Notes: a model not told the origin generated them from the letters alone. Numbered from the stretch's first letter, positions 45,361 to 57,598 are shown. The stretch: DNA of 64,000 bases from Adiantum capillus-veneris (GCA_014529385.2 CM043967.1:127137182-127201181); one strand, 5' to 3'. Translations and numbers: made by a program.

Positions 45361-45850
45361 ACCATTGACCAAAAAGCCCTAGGTAGAAAGCTCATTTTTG
45401 TAAATAAAAAGGGACACTTATCATTATCAAAAGGTTTTTTTGAGTTTTGGAGCGTACGATTGAGAGCAACTACTCTCACGCGTTTTGTAATCATCATATC
45501 TTGAGCTCTCGTAATCTGGTTTTGATTCCAAAACTTGCATCGTGTTCCTTGTCTAATGCTCTTTCATTTAAATATAATCATTGTCAATTTTGATGTGGTT
45601 TGCGACCACAATTAGCGTGCTAAATCTGTTGTCTTGAGCATGTTAACAAATAGGTGAAATACTTTCACGCTATTATCTTTTTATTTTTGCATCTCCTTGC
45701 TTGCTTGGATTGAGTGAATTTGCTTCTAAGCTACTATGTGACTTTAAATTTCATTTTGGGAGGGAAATTTGAAGTCAAGTAAACTAGCCGTTTTACTTGT
45801 TTGAATTCAAAAGTTGTCCTTTGATTGCTTTCTTAATACTAAAGGTTTGC
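45360..45850 (+). mobile_element. LTR end-like sequence and start of the interior
   Basis: AAGCCCTAGGTAGAAAGCTC through CATTGTCAATTTTGATGTGG is related to the R/U5-like part of the old LTR near 20985-21240. The exact LTR end and primer site could not be placed. Confidence 0.4.
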
Positions 45851-47300
45851 CTCCTTTAAACTGTCAAATAAAGAGGCCCTCCTAGACTCCATTCTCTTCC
45901 TAATAGATCCCTCATGAGTGCTCAATCTATGGATGGATTCGCCTTGAGATTAATGTCCATGCTTAGATGGCTAGTGCTAATCCTTTGTACTTAGATAAGT
46001 TCTTCTTGATTAATCTAATCTCTATTTTGCTTATTAATCTTGTCTTTGCTACATTTTATTAATTCCATGAAGTAGTTGTACACTCTTATTATTCTAGATT
46101 CAAGAGAGGTAATGACTTCTTGCTTTGATCTAACTCTCTTCTACCATGGGTATTTAAAGCAATTGACGACTTCTCTAATTATCTTGATTAATATGGTATG
46201 TGTGCACTCGTAGGTGATTAGAGTTTGTGCCTCATTGTTTTCTAAAGTGTGAAAAGGTTTAAGAGCCTTGAGCTCAATGCCACTTGTGTGTGATATGATT
46301 AGAGTACCTTGATTGACATATGATGATTGGAGAGGCCAACTTCAATGCAGTTAATGTGTGTTTTAGTCATGGATTCTTGTTTTGATGATTGTGTTCTTGC
46401 GACTCCAGAAGATTGGCAAGTCGAACTTTGGTGGACTTGATGTGTGTAGGAGGTTCTTGATTAGTGATTAGAGTGTGGTTATAGTTATTCTATCCATGGC
46501 TAATTGGAGAAGAATTTTCTTGAATCCTCTTACTCATTGTGTCCTATGACAATCTCACACTTCATTGTGTGATGTTTCCATGCCCTAGCCGGGGTGATGC
46601 TCTCTCCAGATAGAATTTAAGGAGGTAGTCGTCCCATAGGCCAACTCCGACAAAATAATCAATCCACAGAGAGTATCACCCAGTTAGGGCATGGAAACAT
46701 CACACAATGAAGTGTGACAGCGTTGTCACACATTGAATACGAGGATTCAAGAGGATGCTTCTCCAATGCAAGTAGAGATGAGCCATGAAAAGACTAGCTC
46801 TAGTCACACTATAATTACCAACCAAGAAACTCCTAAACACATCAAGTCCACCAAAGTCTGAATTGCCAATATTCTCAAGTCACAAGAGCACAATCATCAA
46901 CACAAGCATCCATGTTTTTCATTGTAGTTGTCTCCAATCATCATATTCCAATCAAGGTACTCTAATCATATCACACAAAAGTGGCATTGAGCTCAAGGCT
47001 CTTAAACTTCACACTTAAGCACACAATTAGGCTCAAAACTTCAATCACATGACAAGGAGTGCACACACACCACACTAATCAAGAGAATTCGAGAATTCAT
47101 CAACTAATTTAAATACTCACGGCAGAAGAGAGTTAGATCAAAGCAAGAAGTCATTACCTCTCTCAAATCTAGAATAATGAGAATGTAAAACTACAAGATG
47201 ACATTAATGAAATAGAGAAGACAAGATTAATGAGAAAAATAGAGATAAGATTAATCAAGAAGAGCTTATCTAATTACAAAGGAGTAGCACTAGCCTTCTA
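45850..47300. repeat. Large inverted repeat (arms about 700 bp and 600 bp)
   Basis: Sequence from about 45880 to 46600 is the reverse complement, with divergence, of about 46685-47290. The best-kept part is next to the 85-base centre: TGATGTTTCCATGCCCTAGC at 46572 and its complement at 46687. The left arm also has an AAATAAAGAGGCCC block shared with 17604-17650. No ORF is conserved between the arms, so it is a foldback structure and not a pair of genes. Confidence 0.85.
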
Positions 47301-47960
47301 AGCATGGGAATTAAGTTCAAGGCTAGGCCATCCACAATTAGGCTCAAAACCTCAATCACATGACAAGGAGTGCACACACACCACACTAATCAAGAGAATT
47401 AGAGAATTCATCAACTAATTGAAATACTCACGGCAAAAGAGAGTTAGATCAAAGCAAGAAGTCATTACCTCTCTCAAATCTAGAATAATGAGAGTGTAAA
47501 ACTACAAGATGACATTAATGGAATAGAGAAGACAAGATTAATGAGAAAAATAGAGATAAGATTAATCAAGAAGAGCTTATCTAATTACAAAGGAGTAGCA
47601 CTAGCATTCTAAGCATGGGAATTAAGTTCAAGGCTAGGCCATCCACACAATTAGGCTCAAAACTTCAATCACATGACAAGGAGTGCACACACACCACACT
47701 AATCAAGAGAATTAGAGAATTCATTAACTAATTGAAATACTCACGGCAGAAGAGAGTTAGATGAAGGCAAGAAGTCATTACCTCTCTCAAATCTAGAATA
47801 ATGAGAGTGTAAAACTATAAGATGACATCAATGAAATACGGAAGACAAGATTAATGAGAAAAATAGAGATAAGATTAATCAAGAAGAGCTTATCTAATTA
47901 CAAAGGAGTAGCACTAGCCTTCTAAGCATGGGAATTAAGTTCAAGGCTAGGACATCCAGG
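47026..47960. repeat. Three tandem copies of a 311 bp unit
   Basis: The units start at ATTAGGCTCAAAAC near 47026, 47337 and 47648 and are nearly identical. They extend the right arm of the inverted repeat; the left arm holds only one equivalent unit. Confidence 0.93.
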
Positions 47961-48545
47961 TATTGAGCACTCACGAGTGAGCTCTCAAGAATGAATATTC
48001 AAGAATGAATTCTCTTCGCATAAAAGAGCTTTTTATAAAGGCATGGACTCCAAGCCTTTTTACAATGGGATTAAGTTGAGCCCTTTAGCTTATATAGTGT
48101 GGAACTCCTAAATGAACCCAATACCTTATAAAATGTGAACATGAAATATTGTGCACATGAATAGCACGTCCCTATCTTTGTGCATAATCAGTGTAGATGT
48201 GTTAGCCACTGCTAACATAGTAAACCAAAATGGGAGCGTGTTGTGGTTTGAATAACACATGAATCTCGCTCTCACACATGCTCTCCAAAAGAGAATAAAT
48301 ACTCACTCCATGATCAAACCCAGCAAGAACACAGACATATAACTTTAGAGTTAACAAACAAAATATAGAGAAAGATCAAACAAAGCAAAGAGCACCATGG
48401 CTAAATATTCTCTCTCATTCCCCTACTGAAAACTTGTCCAAAATACAATTGAAAGATGATAGTTATAACTATCCAACAAGATCTTCTTCGCATAAAATAT
48501 TAGACTCAACAAAATTCAACCTAGCAGAAATTCGACTCAACAAAG
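47961..48545. other. Unassigned sequence before the right direct repeat
   Basis: No gene or clear repeat. It would be the 3' part of the element interior if 44660 and 48546 are LTRs. Confidence 0.3.
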
Positions 48546-48745
48546 ATTTGAGAGCCAAAAAATGTAGATTAAGTTAATTACAATAATTTAATAAACTAAT
48601 CACAACACAACAATATGTGCAAAATCATGTTCGCACATACCTTAATGGCTCAACCAAGATTATTGCATTTGTGTAGCTCCAATGCGCCTCAAAAACTTCC
48701 AACTAGAAAATGAAAATAAAAAACTATGGAAATTTCTTGATTGTG

Positions 48746-48809
<64 letters not shown>

Positions 48810-49302
48810 GATTTTATTATCATCGTTAGAGGTCAAATGTGACCTATGGGATCAAAGTTACATGTGATGTAGTATGTGTGTGGCTGATGAGTGATTCTTG
48901 ATGCTCCAAAATTGTGGTGATGAGAGTCGCAATGGAGAGTCCACACTGTGGGTGGCTAGGAAAGGAAAGTGTGTAGGTCGAAATCATGGTGGCTAAAAAT
49001 GAGAGGGAAGCAAGTTTGGATGTAACCAAAAGCTGAGCACTCTAGTAGCGTGTGATACTCAGACTCTCGAACTTGCAGTGTCTTGGCAGTTGAACCAGAT
49101 GGGCGTCTTTCTAGTCAACCCCTTCTTCATGAGCCCTCAATTTTTGATGTCCATCATTTTTTGAAAAGCCTTGTAATTATAAGAGAGCCTTTGATTTTAT
49201 TTACACAATCTCTGAGTCCATTTATGCCAAATCTGAGTTGTAAAGTTTGTAATTGAGTCTGAGCCTTGTAAAGCTGACCATTGACCAAAAAGCCCTAAGT
49301 AG
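48546..49302. repeat. Direct repeat, right member, interrupted at 49302
   Basis: A copy of 44660-45385. Homology stops exactly where CCCTAAGTAG meets the LTR end TGAAGCAGTCC at 49303, so a later insertion cut it. Confidence 0.75.
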
Positions 49303-49561
49303 TGAAGCAGTCCGGGGCGGGCAACAAGAAGAGCAACCTCTAGACACCCTTCAAGGCTCCCGTGCTACTCAATGGGGCTGGGGCACAACACAACACAAAC
49401 CAAAACAACAAACTCCCAGCCAAATCCCAACTACACAAGGGGCACCACCTAGTTTAAGAGCGAACTAGGACGCAAAAGAGGAGAATCGTTAGAGCAACCC
49501 ACAAACAAGCAAGGAATTTACACTAACCCTAACACCAATGGAACACTCTCACACACTAAAA

Positions 49562-49607
<46 letters not shown>

Positions 49608-50228
49608 CTTGGGCTGCTTTGAAGTGTATCGTTAATGATCAAGCAAACATAAATATATATATGTAAGAAAGAGAGAGAAGGGGGAAGGGGGTGCTTGTTG
49701 CACTAATGCCTTCTTACAAATCTGTCATGACCAATCAAAGTGAGATTAGTATTTGTTCAACATAGCCAGAGTAAATTACACCACAACACATCACAAGAAA
49801 AAAGCCACCCCAATCACTGTCTTAAGGCCAGGGGAGTCCTCTCCACCCTGTCGCCCTCTTACAGCATGTGGGATTTATGGCTAAATTGATAACAATACCC
49901 GGAGACAAGCGATCAAGAACTTACATAAAACACCAAGACACTTACACATCATTATTGTCCATGACTTCACATTGGAAGGGAGACAAGGTATCCATGCTTA
50001 GTCGAAATTCACCCTCCTTGATTCAGCAAATGTTGGGCTTACTCTAGTAGGAGAAATGATAGATTTCCTACTCTCAATTTAATGATCACTCTCTCTTACA
50101 ATGGCATAGAGTTCCCTTGCTAATCACCCCTAATACAACACATACATATGCCTAATGCCAATGAGATTCCACTCAAGAGCTCCTTCTCAAGAGGTTGAGC
50201 TTGGCTTCTCAAGCTATAGCATAGTGCT
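49303..50228 (-). mobile_element. Second copy of the outer LTR, minus strand, truncated by a CACTA element
   Basis: This is the reverse complement of about 650-1251 joined to 12412-12653. Around 49600-49650 it shows the uninterrupted form of the site where the gypsy element sits in the first copy (TGCTTGATCATTAACGATAC followed by ACTTCAAAGCAG). It contains a (GA)n tract at 49565-49605. The U3 part is cut at 50228 by the CACTA terminus. Confidence 0.82.
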
Positions 50229-50262
50229 CACTACAAGAGGTTGTGTGCTCTTGTGACGCTGT

Positions 50263-50485
50263 TAGCGACGGAAATACACTGGGTTTTTATAACCCCCGGC
50301 GTCGCTAAAACCGTTGCTAATAGCGTCGCTACGAGAGCGTCGCTATATGTGTCGCTATAGGCGTCGCTATATAGAGACGCTCATAGCGACGGTCATAGCG
50401 ACGTTTACACAGAAGTCTATAGCGACGCTCATAGCGACGCAACAGAGCCATAAATAGCGACGGTTATAGCGACGCCCGAGAGAAT
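50263..50485. repeat. Subterminal AGCGACG repeats of the CACTA element
   Basis: About 15 copies of the heptamer core (AGCGACG or its complement CGTCGCT) lie in both orientations. In En/Spm, subterminal motifs like these bind TNPA; that role is family knowledge, not shown here. Confidence 0.85.
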
Positions 50486-50843
50486 TTTTTTTTGGTGACA
50501 GGGCATTGAATGCCCTGCCACCCATCAACCATATTGTACTTGATTCACTTTTTAAAAAAAGTGCAAGGTTAGATAATAGACCCAAAATAGTCACCCACAA
50601 GACGCATTGTTTGCAAAATTGACAAGCGTAAAATTGACAATTGTACACATCATAGGCAAAATGAATTGATTGACAAATGTAATAATGACAATTGTGCAAC
50701 ATCATAGGCATAAAGAATTGATTGGCAAAATGAACTGCGGTGACAAATGTAATAATATACATGGTTCAAAAAGACGTATAAAATCCGTCTCATGATACAT
50801 AAGCTATGAGAAACCCTAAACTAATGCTCTAAACTGACGTCGT
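50486..50843. other. CACTA non-coding spacer
   Basis: The part between subterminal repeats and the TNPA-type gene. It contains short direct repeats of TGACAAATGTAATAATGACAAT-like sequence. No gene. Confidence 0.5.
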
Positions 50844-52153
50844 CTAGTCAGACGTCTCATCGCGTCCAAGCGGCGTATCTGTCGGATTCTGCAAAAAAAG
50901 ACAATAAGACAGCCTTCAGTAAGTATAAACATATAACGACATTTATAAAACAATACAAAAAATAGAAAAGAGTAAACCCTAATACTAACCATGCCGCCGC
51001 GAGAACTGAGAATGTCCATCAGGACGTTTAAGCCCTTCCTGCCTGCGTACTCGTGCTCGTACAGTGTGGGATCACATCCTGTCATCGACCACTGTCAAAA
51101 CATACAAAGAATTCATTATGTTAGAATTAAAAAACTCATAAACCCTGTACTATCGAACATAAAGAGCAATGCGAAAACACTTACAAAATCGGCCTCAAAT
51201 GAAGCCCATCCACCGCTCCCCAAGTGGTGCGAGCTCCCTGCCTCTACTCGCGCTCTGGATGCATCCTTTTGTTGCTTCCACTTGTCGGGATTCTCGCGCG
51301 CTGCTTTCTTCGCATTCTTCCAATCTTCTTTGGCCAGCCAATCTGGCCCGTTCCACCCATGCTTGATTGCTTTTTGCACTTGGGAACGCTTGTGTTTGTA
51401 GTATTCGCGCATTCGAATCTTCATCAGGTCTTCATTGAAGCGCTGATCCCGTGTTGGAACGGGAAACTCATCATGAAGTATGCTGATGACTCTGTTTTTT
51501 AAATCACTTGGTACTTCACTCCATTTGTTTAGTATGTAGTGTCTAAACAACTGAGAGCAAAGACCACGCATGCGCGAGATCACCTTCTTGCCGTCATCAT
51601 CCATGATGATGCCGCCGCTGAAGTCGACGGAGTAAGGCAAGCCCTCTGGCCGGTGACGCGTGAACCTGTGTGTCCCGGCAGGGGTCTCTAGCGGCGTGTC
51701 GATGGGGGTACGGACGTCAAGTGTCTCCACCGGCGTCTGGGCCCCGAAGCGAGGAGTGTCGAGTGGGGTGGCTCCTGGTGGAGTAGGTAGAGGTGTGTAG
51801 CTGCTAGGAACAGTCAGCCGTGCAAAACCTAGCGTAGATGGCGATGCTGTGGCTGGTGTGGGGGCGGGCAAAGAAGGGGAGGGTAAAGAGCCTCGTCGAA
51901 CACGAGGCGGTGTGGAGGCATCGGTGGCAGAATCCCCACAACAACCGCCACCGCCACCACTAGAGCGCCGGTGTCTAGACGAGTGTGAAGCTCGTCTCGT
52001 CGACGCCGAAGCTTCGGAGCGCGCCGAATGCTCCGAAAGAGAGGGAGATGCGGATGGAGTAGGAACGCGCGATGATGCGCCAGAGCGATGACGCTCCACG
52101 TACCACTGTCTCTGCTGCGGTGACAAAGAAGAAAGAAACTCCTCATCATCCAT
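50844..52153 (-). CDS. TNPA-like CACTA protein (Transposase_24, Ptta/En/Spm family)
   Basis: I model three exons. Exon 1, 52153-51185, starts MDDEEFLSSLSPQQRQWYVE just after a TTTAATGCAG acceptor and ends at a GTAAGT donor. Exon 2, 51091-50990, follows a TTTTGACAG acceptor and includes CDPTLYEHEYAGRKGLNV. Exon 3, 50888-50844, ends in TAG. The N-terminus is Ser/Pro/Thr-rich and disordered. The second half has the conserved pattern of the plant Ptta/En/Spm family: LCSQLFRHYILNKWSEVPSD, MREYYKHKRSQVQK, NGPDWLAKEDW and GSGGWASFEADF. Such proteins bind the subterminal repeats. All three exons are open, so the gene may be intact; the exon borders are inferred. Confidence 0.8.
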
Positions 52154-52424
52154 ACCTGCATTAAACACACGAATATTTAAACTTAATATTGAATGAATAG
52201 AGTGACAATGACGCAAAGACCATTAAATACAATGACGTAATGACGCATGTAAATACAATGACGCAATGAATTGAGTGATAGAAGAGGCAAGTCGAAAACT
52301 CAAAATTTTCAATCAAAAGATGTGAGCGCGAGTAGAAAAGAGCGTTATACACCATGGAAGGTACTTAGAGAGCCAGAGCTTTTACAACACGGAGCAAAAT
52401 TGTTCAAATACAATATTTGTGGCT

Positions 52425-54058
52425 TTAAGAGATCTCTCTCTCATCCTCGCATAACTCAGCATAACTTCCTATATCTGTATAGAGCTCTCCGTTTAAACAC
52501 ATATCCTCTGCTTCATTTTGTAGCTCCTCTGCATGCACCCCATATAGAGTAGTAGCATCTTGATGCTCGTCTGGCACCACCGCAGCGGCTTCTGATTGAG
52601 CATCTTCTCTGATCTCCTCCATTGATGCGGTTGTGATTGGCACATGGTAGCCTTCATACGTCCTTGCACTACGAGGGGCTACCTCTATGACGTACCACCA
52701 GTTTGATGTAGACTTTGTAGGATGAAATATTACCTGCCAGAGCCACATAACTTACATGAGAGCTTTCAAGCACATAACTTGTAAAAGGGGGATGTTAACT
52801 ATTTACATACTTACTTGTTCACAATGCTCGGGTAGTACGAAAGTGTCTCTTAGGTCAGTCCATTTCTTAGTAGAATCCACCTCAAGAAAACCAGACTCTC
52901 CTCTACACACAGTAGCGTTGCGACCTTCCATGATTATCTTGAACCATTGCACGTCGAACAAGTCGACAAAAAATCCTCTGTAATCGATCGTCAAAATCTC
53001 TTGCAGCGTGCCGAAGTAAGTGAGTTCCGCCACCACAGGATCTGCATCAGAGGAACGTCGTCGACTAGACTGTTCAAATTTTGCCATGATTCCACAATCT
53101 TGAGTAAAACGCTTTTTGTCGATTCGTTCCACCCTAAAATGTCGACCTTTACACCATGCTGCTGTGTATGACTTATACTACAACGAACAAAGATTATGAG
53201 TGGCTGTTCAAACGTTTAGAAATAAAGTCACTAGCTAGTCGTACATTGCAAACTTACCTCGGTCGCGCAACCCCGAGAGTACTCCCACTCTTCCTCAGTC
53301 ACTTCGTCACCGCATTGTTGTGCGCTTTTCAATTGGTTGTGCAACCATCTTAAGCTCATGAAGGTTGGTAGCCTCTCCAGAACCGTCGGATAGTGCATCG
53401 GTGGTCGTCTTCCCCGTCTCCACTCGATTCGTGCCCTTTGTCGCTCTTGCTTTGCATCCTCATATTGTGAAATACACTTTTGCATCACTGGATTGTGAAG
53501 CATGCAAAATCGGTTGATTTTAACCTCTAGATCTTCCGTCATCTTCTTCTCAACACCGAGATTGCACATGACAATCCCAGATATGCGCTCATCATCTATG
53601 GTTCGCCATAGCGTGTCCCGGGCTTTATCAAATCCGTCTAGCCACTCTCCAATGTACACTAGGGACTCTGATACCAACCAACCTTCTGCCATGCTACCCT
53701 CCGGACGTGCCTTTTGACGCACATATCCCTTAAGCGTTCTCATGAAACGTTCTAAGAAGAACATCCATCTGGAATAAACTGTGCCAGCTATTTCCACCTC
53801 ATCAACTATGTGAACAAGAAGATGCACCTGAATGGTTAGCATGGTAGTAGGAAAATGTTTCTCAAACATGCACACAAGCTCTGCAGCATTTAGTTTGGCG
53901 AATGGTATGGAGTCTACGTTGATCTCCTTTTGTGAGATCCATTGCACCAGCTTTGCAAGTTTGTAGATTGTGTTACAGATGTCGAGAGACAGACATCCCT
54001 CAATGGCAACCGGTAAAATAAACTGTAAAGTATGTGCAGCAATGATATTAAAGTCCAC
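52425..54058 (-). pseudogene. TNPD-type CACTA transposase, C-terminal half (DUF4218 and DUF4216)
   Basis: Three exons are seen: 54058-53258, 53177-52815 and 52733-52425, each joined by GT/AG borders that keep the frame. Exon 1 holds DUF4218: HLLVHIVDEVEIAGTVYSRW, MFFLERFMRTLKGYVRQKAR and EGSMAEGWLVSESLVYIGEW. Exon 2 holds DUF4216: AAWCKGRHFRVERIDKKRF, ADPVVAELTYFGTLQEI and FVDLFDVQWFKI. Exon 3 continues with FHPTKSTSNWWYVIE. In complete elements the Transposase_21 core precedes these domains; here it would lie beyond 54058 and is missing. Confidence 0.85.
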
Positions 54059-54063
54059 ATTTT

Positions 54064-54300
54064 ATGCAATGATATTAAAGTAAGACCATATTAGGTAAAG
54101 TGGGAAAATCCCAATTCCTAGGTTGGACAACTTTCAATATATCATGTATAAAATATAGAGATTTTGTCAAAAATTTGAGTTTTCTTAAGGTCTCATTCCA
54201 CTTTATGCACATACAATACACAATGAAAACAACTAAAATATCATGGTTTCAATCAATTGGATTATTAGGAGAGGAGTATATTGCATCCATTATCGTTGTC
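54064..54300. other. Junction between CACTA element and tandem repeats
   Basis: GCAATGATATTAAAGT occurs on both sides of the break (about 54038 and 54066), a short duplication at the deletion or insertion point. No gene. Confidence 0.4.
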
Positions 54301-56040
54301 TATGTTCTAATGTCCTACCTACAACTTATCTCAACATGGAGAGCTTGGTTTCTAGGTCCACCACTTGTCCAAGTTAATGTAAAAGTGACTCAAGGTTCAC
54401 AACTTGTGAAAGCAAGGATCCATTGAGGAATACAATCCACTTGGCTATTTTTCCTTAATTTATTGCATGTGACATTTAAGCAAGGTCCACTTCTAATCTA
54501 TAACTTCTTAATTTGAGGCATGGGGCATACATAAAATATGTAGCATATGCTCTATTGCCTCATAGGAAGGTTGGTTTCAAGGTGCACTTATCCATGCTAG
54601 CCTATCTTGGAGAAATGATGGAGCTTGCTTCTCTCCTTGTTTCAATGGAGACTAGCTTGGACAAGTGGTGGACCTTTGCTTCTCTCTATGTTTCAATAGA
54701 GTTAGCTTGGACAAGTGGTGATCTTGGAACAAAACCCCCATGTAAAACATATCATGGGTATTCCAAGTGATTAGAAAGATTACCATTTAAGATATAACCT
54801 TATAGGTTGGACAACTAGATCTTGGCTTGGAGAAATGGTGGACCTTTGATTCTCTCCATGTTTCAATGGAGTCTATCTTGGAGAAATGGTGGAGCTTTCT
54901 TCTGTCCATGTTTCAATGGAGCCTAGCTTGAACAGTTGGTGGACCTTTGCTTCTCTCTATGTTTCAATAGAGTTAGCTTAGACACGTGGTGGATCTTCAA
55001 AATAAACCAACTACTATCAATGTTGCCTAGCTTGGACAAGTGGTGGAGTGTTTCTCTACTCCATGTTTCAATGGATCTTAGCTTGGACAAGTGTTGGACC
55101 TTAAAACAAAAACCCCATGTACAACATAGAATGGATTTTCTAGATTTCAATGGAGTCTAGCTTTAACAAATGGTGGAGCTTGTCTTCATCCATGTTTCAA
55201 TGAAACTAGCTTGGACAAGTGGTGGACCTTGTAACAAACCCTCCCATGTACAACATATCATTGGTTTTCTAAGTGATGGGAAGGAATACCATTCAAGATA
55301 TAAACTTATAGCTTGGATAAGTAGTTGACTTTAAAACCAAATTCATCATAATACAATGAAATACAGGTCAGCCAATTCCTAAATCTTGAGACCAAACCTC
55401 CCATGCTATTAGAGATAATATATTGGATAAGTGGTGGACCTTCTATTATTTTCCCATGCCTAGTTTAGACAACCGGTACACTTCGCAGCTATAAAGGTTG
55501 GACGAGTTGTGGAGCCTTGTTTCTATCCATGTTTTAATGGATCCTAGCTTGGACAAGTGGTGGACCTTGGAAAAAAGCTTCCATGTACAACATATATGAG
55601 GTTTTCCATGTTTTAATGGAGCCTATCTTGGACAAATGGTGAAGCTTTCTTCTCTCCATGTTGATTTTGGAACTACCTTAGACAAGTGGTGGAGCTTTTC
55701 TTTTCTACTCTTCATAATACAATGAAGTATATGTTGGTTACATGGTGAATCTTAAGGCCAAACCTCCCATTTTACTAGAGATGATAGGTTGGACAAGTGG
55801 ATCAACCTTCTATCATTTCTCCATGACTATATTGGACAATTAGTAGACATAACATCTCTCTATGTTGTCTAGAGATGAGCTTGGACAAGTGATGGACCCT
55901 GCTTCTCTCTCCCCTTGGTTTACTAGTTTGAAGACTCAGTATATATACTTTCTTAGATCTAACTTGAACAAGTGGTGGACCTTGCATCCACAATCTTAAT
56001 TCAGTATAAAAAAGTATATGAAAAAATAACATAGGAATCT
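54300..56040. repeat. Complex tandem repeat, left part
   Basis: Built from lines such as GCTTGGACAAGTGGTGGACC and CTCCATGTTTCAATGGAGCC, spaced 40-80 bp, in the same orientation as the larger array at 57950-61800. Units are more degenerate here. The short ORFs across it are translated repeat. Confidence 0.88.
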
Positions 56041-56822
56041 TGGTTTGAAGGTCAAGCAATTAGGTTCCAAATGCACATAATAATATATTTTCCACCCATA
56101 TTAAAAGAAAGTTAAATATGCACATAATAATATATTTTCCAAATGCACATAATAATATATTTTCCACCCATATTAAAAGAAAGTTAAATATGTTATTACC
56201 AAATTGACAAAGGTAACGTCCAAGAATTATATCTTTCCATCTTGTCAGATCTAAATCTTCATCAAGGCGACATGCATGTATACATCAACTTTCAAGCCAT
56301 TCAAGAATACATGCACTTAGATTCCATAGTTTTGTTTTCAAAGTCTTTTAGGTTCTAAAACTCTTTCACATAAAGTATGTAATGACAAAATTCTTGAAGC
56401 AAACATTTGTGCCCAAGAAAAAGATCCCTCTCACATATTTAAAGTCCATGAATTCTCTGATCCACACTTACAAGTTTTATTTTGACATCAAACATCAATT
56501 CTTTCATAGTTCCAAATAAATGCAACCTCGATATGAATTGACAAAAAATGAATTTCTTTTACTATATGACCCAACATAGGCCCCAATCAAATAAAAAATG
56601 AGTCCCCAAAAATTTGGGTGCACTCTAGCAATACATCAGAGTCCCCTTACAATAGGATGCACTCCAATAGTACATTGAAGTCCCCTTAGAGTAGGGTGCA
56701 CTCCATTCAAGTGTTCATAAAATTGACACACCTTTTATAAAAAAAAAAAAGACTATATCAAATTATACAAATGTTGAAAGATACACACTAGAATAAAAAA
56801 AGCATCTTATAGCCATATTTAT
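56041..56822. other. Sequence 3' of the first FCP1-like gene
   Basis: It includes a 60 bp direct duplication (about 56068-56190, TGCACATAATAATATATTTTCC) and a threefold GGTGCACTCC/CCCCTTA repeat near 56630-56705. No gene. The part nearest 56823 is probably 3' UTR of the gene. Confidence 0.45.
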
Positions 56823-57598
56823 TCAATGCTTTCGTGTTGACAAGTACACACCAAGGACATAATTTGTCTCAGAATCACTATACTGATTTACAATTGTGTT
56901 ATATGTATAGACTCTCTTATCTCTTGCATACAACCATCCTACCAACCATGGAATTATGGTTCTCTGCAAGAAGTTTTGAAGTTGCTCGGAAGTTTGCCTC
57001 CACATCTTTGGAAATATAAGATATGTCCCTGGCATGTTCCACATCACCCTATATGGAGTGTCATCAAAAATTAAGGTATTGTTTGCATCCAAATCCTCAA
57101 ATATCTTCCAAATATCACTCAGATTTTTGTGATAAACCCTTGTAAATCCTAACATGATATTTGGATTTTGGCAATTTTTGTTACTCATAAACACCTTGAA
57201 CTTGGTATACTGCTCAGGAAAACACTTTTGTGTGATGCGTTGCACCCTTGTTAAGTTATAGCAACTCCATATCCATAGCTCAAAGTATTCAGCACAAAAA
57301 TCCAAAAAACTTTGTGCGTCTGGTCGCACCACATGATAAACTTCATCTTTGTCCTCCACAAGTCGCATGTGTTGAGCCCAAGATGGCATAGAATCTCCAT
57401 GTTTCATTTCAACTGTCTTGAGAAGTAACCCCTCTAGATCCAAGATAAGTACTCTTTTGATGTCCTTGAAAGCAAGTGGTAGGTGATAAGGAGGTGATTC
57501 ATTCCTTGGACAAGGTCTTGGAGGAGGTTGGATGGGTAATTCAATAGTTTTCTTCAATTTATGCCAGCATATAGCCAATCCATTTTTCTGTAATGGTT
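56823..57598 (-). CDS. FCP1-like (NLI-interacting factor-type) HAD-fold protein, 5' exons not seen
   Basis: The open frame is 250 codons. Upstream it continues in frame (EPLQKNGLAICWHK) to a TTAATTTCAG acceptor, so I start the exon at 57598. It carries a whole FCP1 homology domain. Motif 1 is LILDLEGLLLK, where the family's DxDx(T/V) keeps only the first Asp and has Glu for the second. Then come VRPDAQSFLDFCAEYFELWI, WSCYNLTRVQ and the third motif NTLIFDDTPYRVM with both aspartates. The changed motif 1 also occurs, as DLNGLL, in many plant relatives of unknown function, so phosphatase activity is doubtful. It is a paralogue of the gene at 62754-63953. Arrays of tandem repeats lie on both sides. 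Confidence 0.78.

Larger units (their letters stand above)
50229..54063 (-). mobile_element. CACTA (En/Spm) DNA transposon, one end and two genes
   Basis: It begins CACTACAAGAGG, the plant CACTA terminus, followed by a 220 bp block of AGCGACG subterminal repeats. Two genes follow on the minus strand: a TNPA-type gene and the C-terminal half of a TNPD-type transposase. The transposase core domain and the other terminus are absent: at about 54063 the sequence changes to unrelated DNA. The element is therefore truncated and not autonomous. Confidence 0.85.

Noticed and set aside
45850-47960. CRISPR-like array at the 311-bp repeats
   Set aside because: The units are long and contiguous without spacers, in a plant nuclear context.
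51849-52355. ORFs on both strands overlapping the TNPA-type gene
   Set aside because: They are shadows in a GC-rich coding exon; the minus-strand frame with family motifs is the real one.
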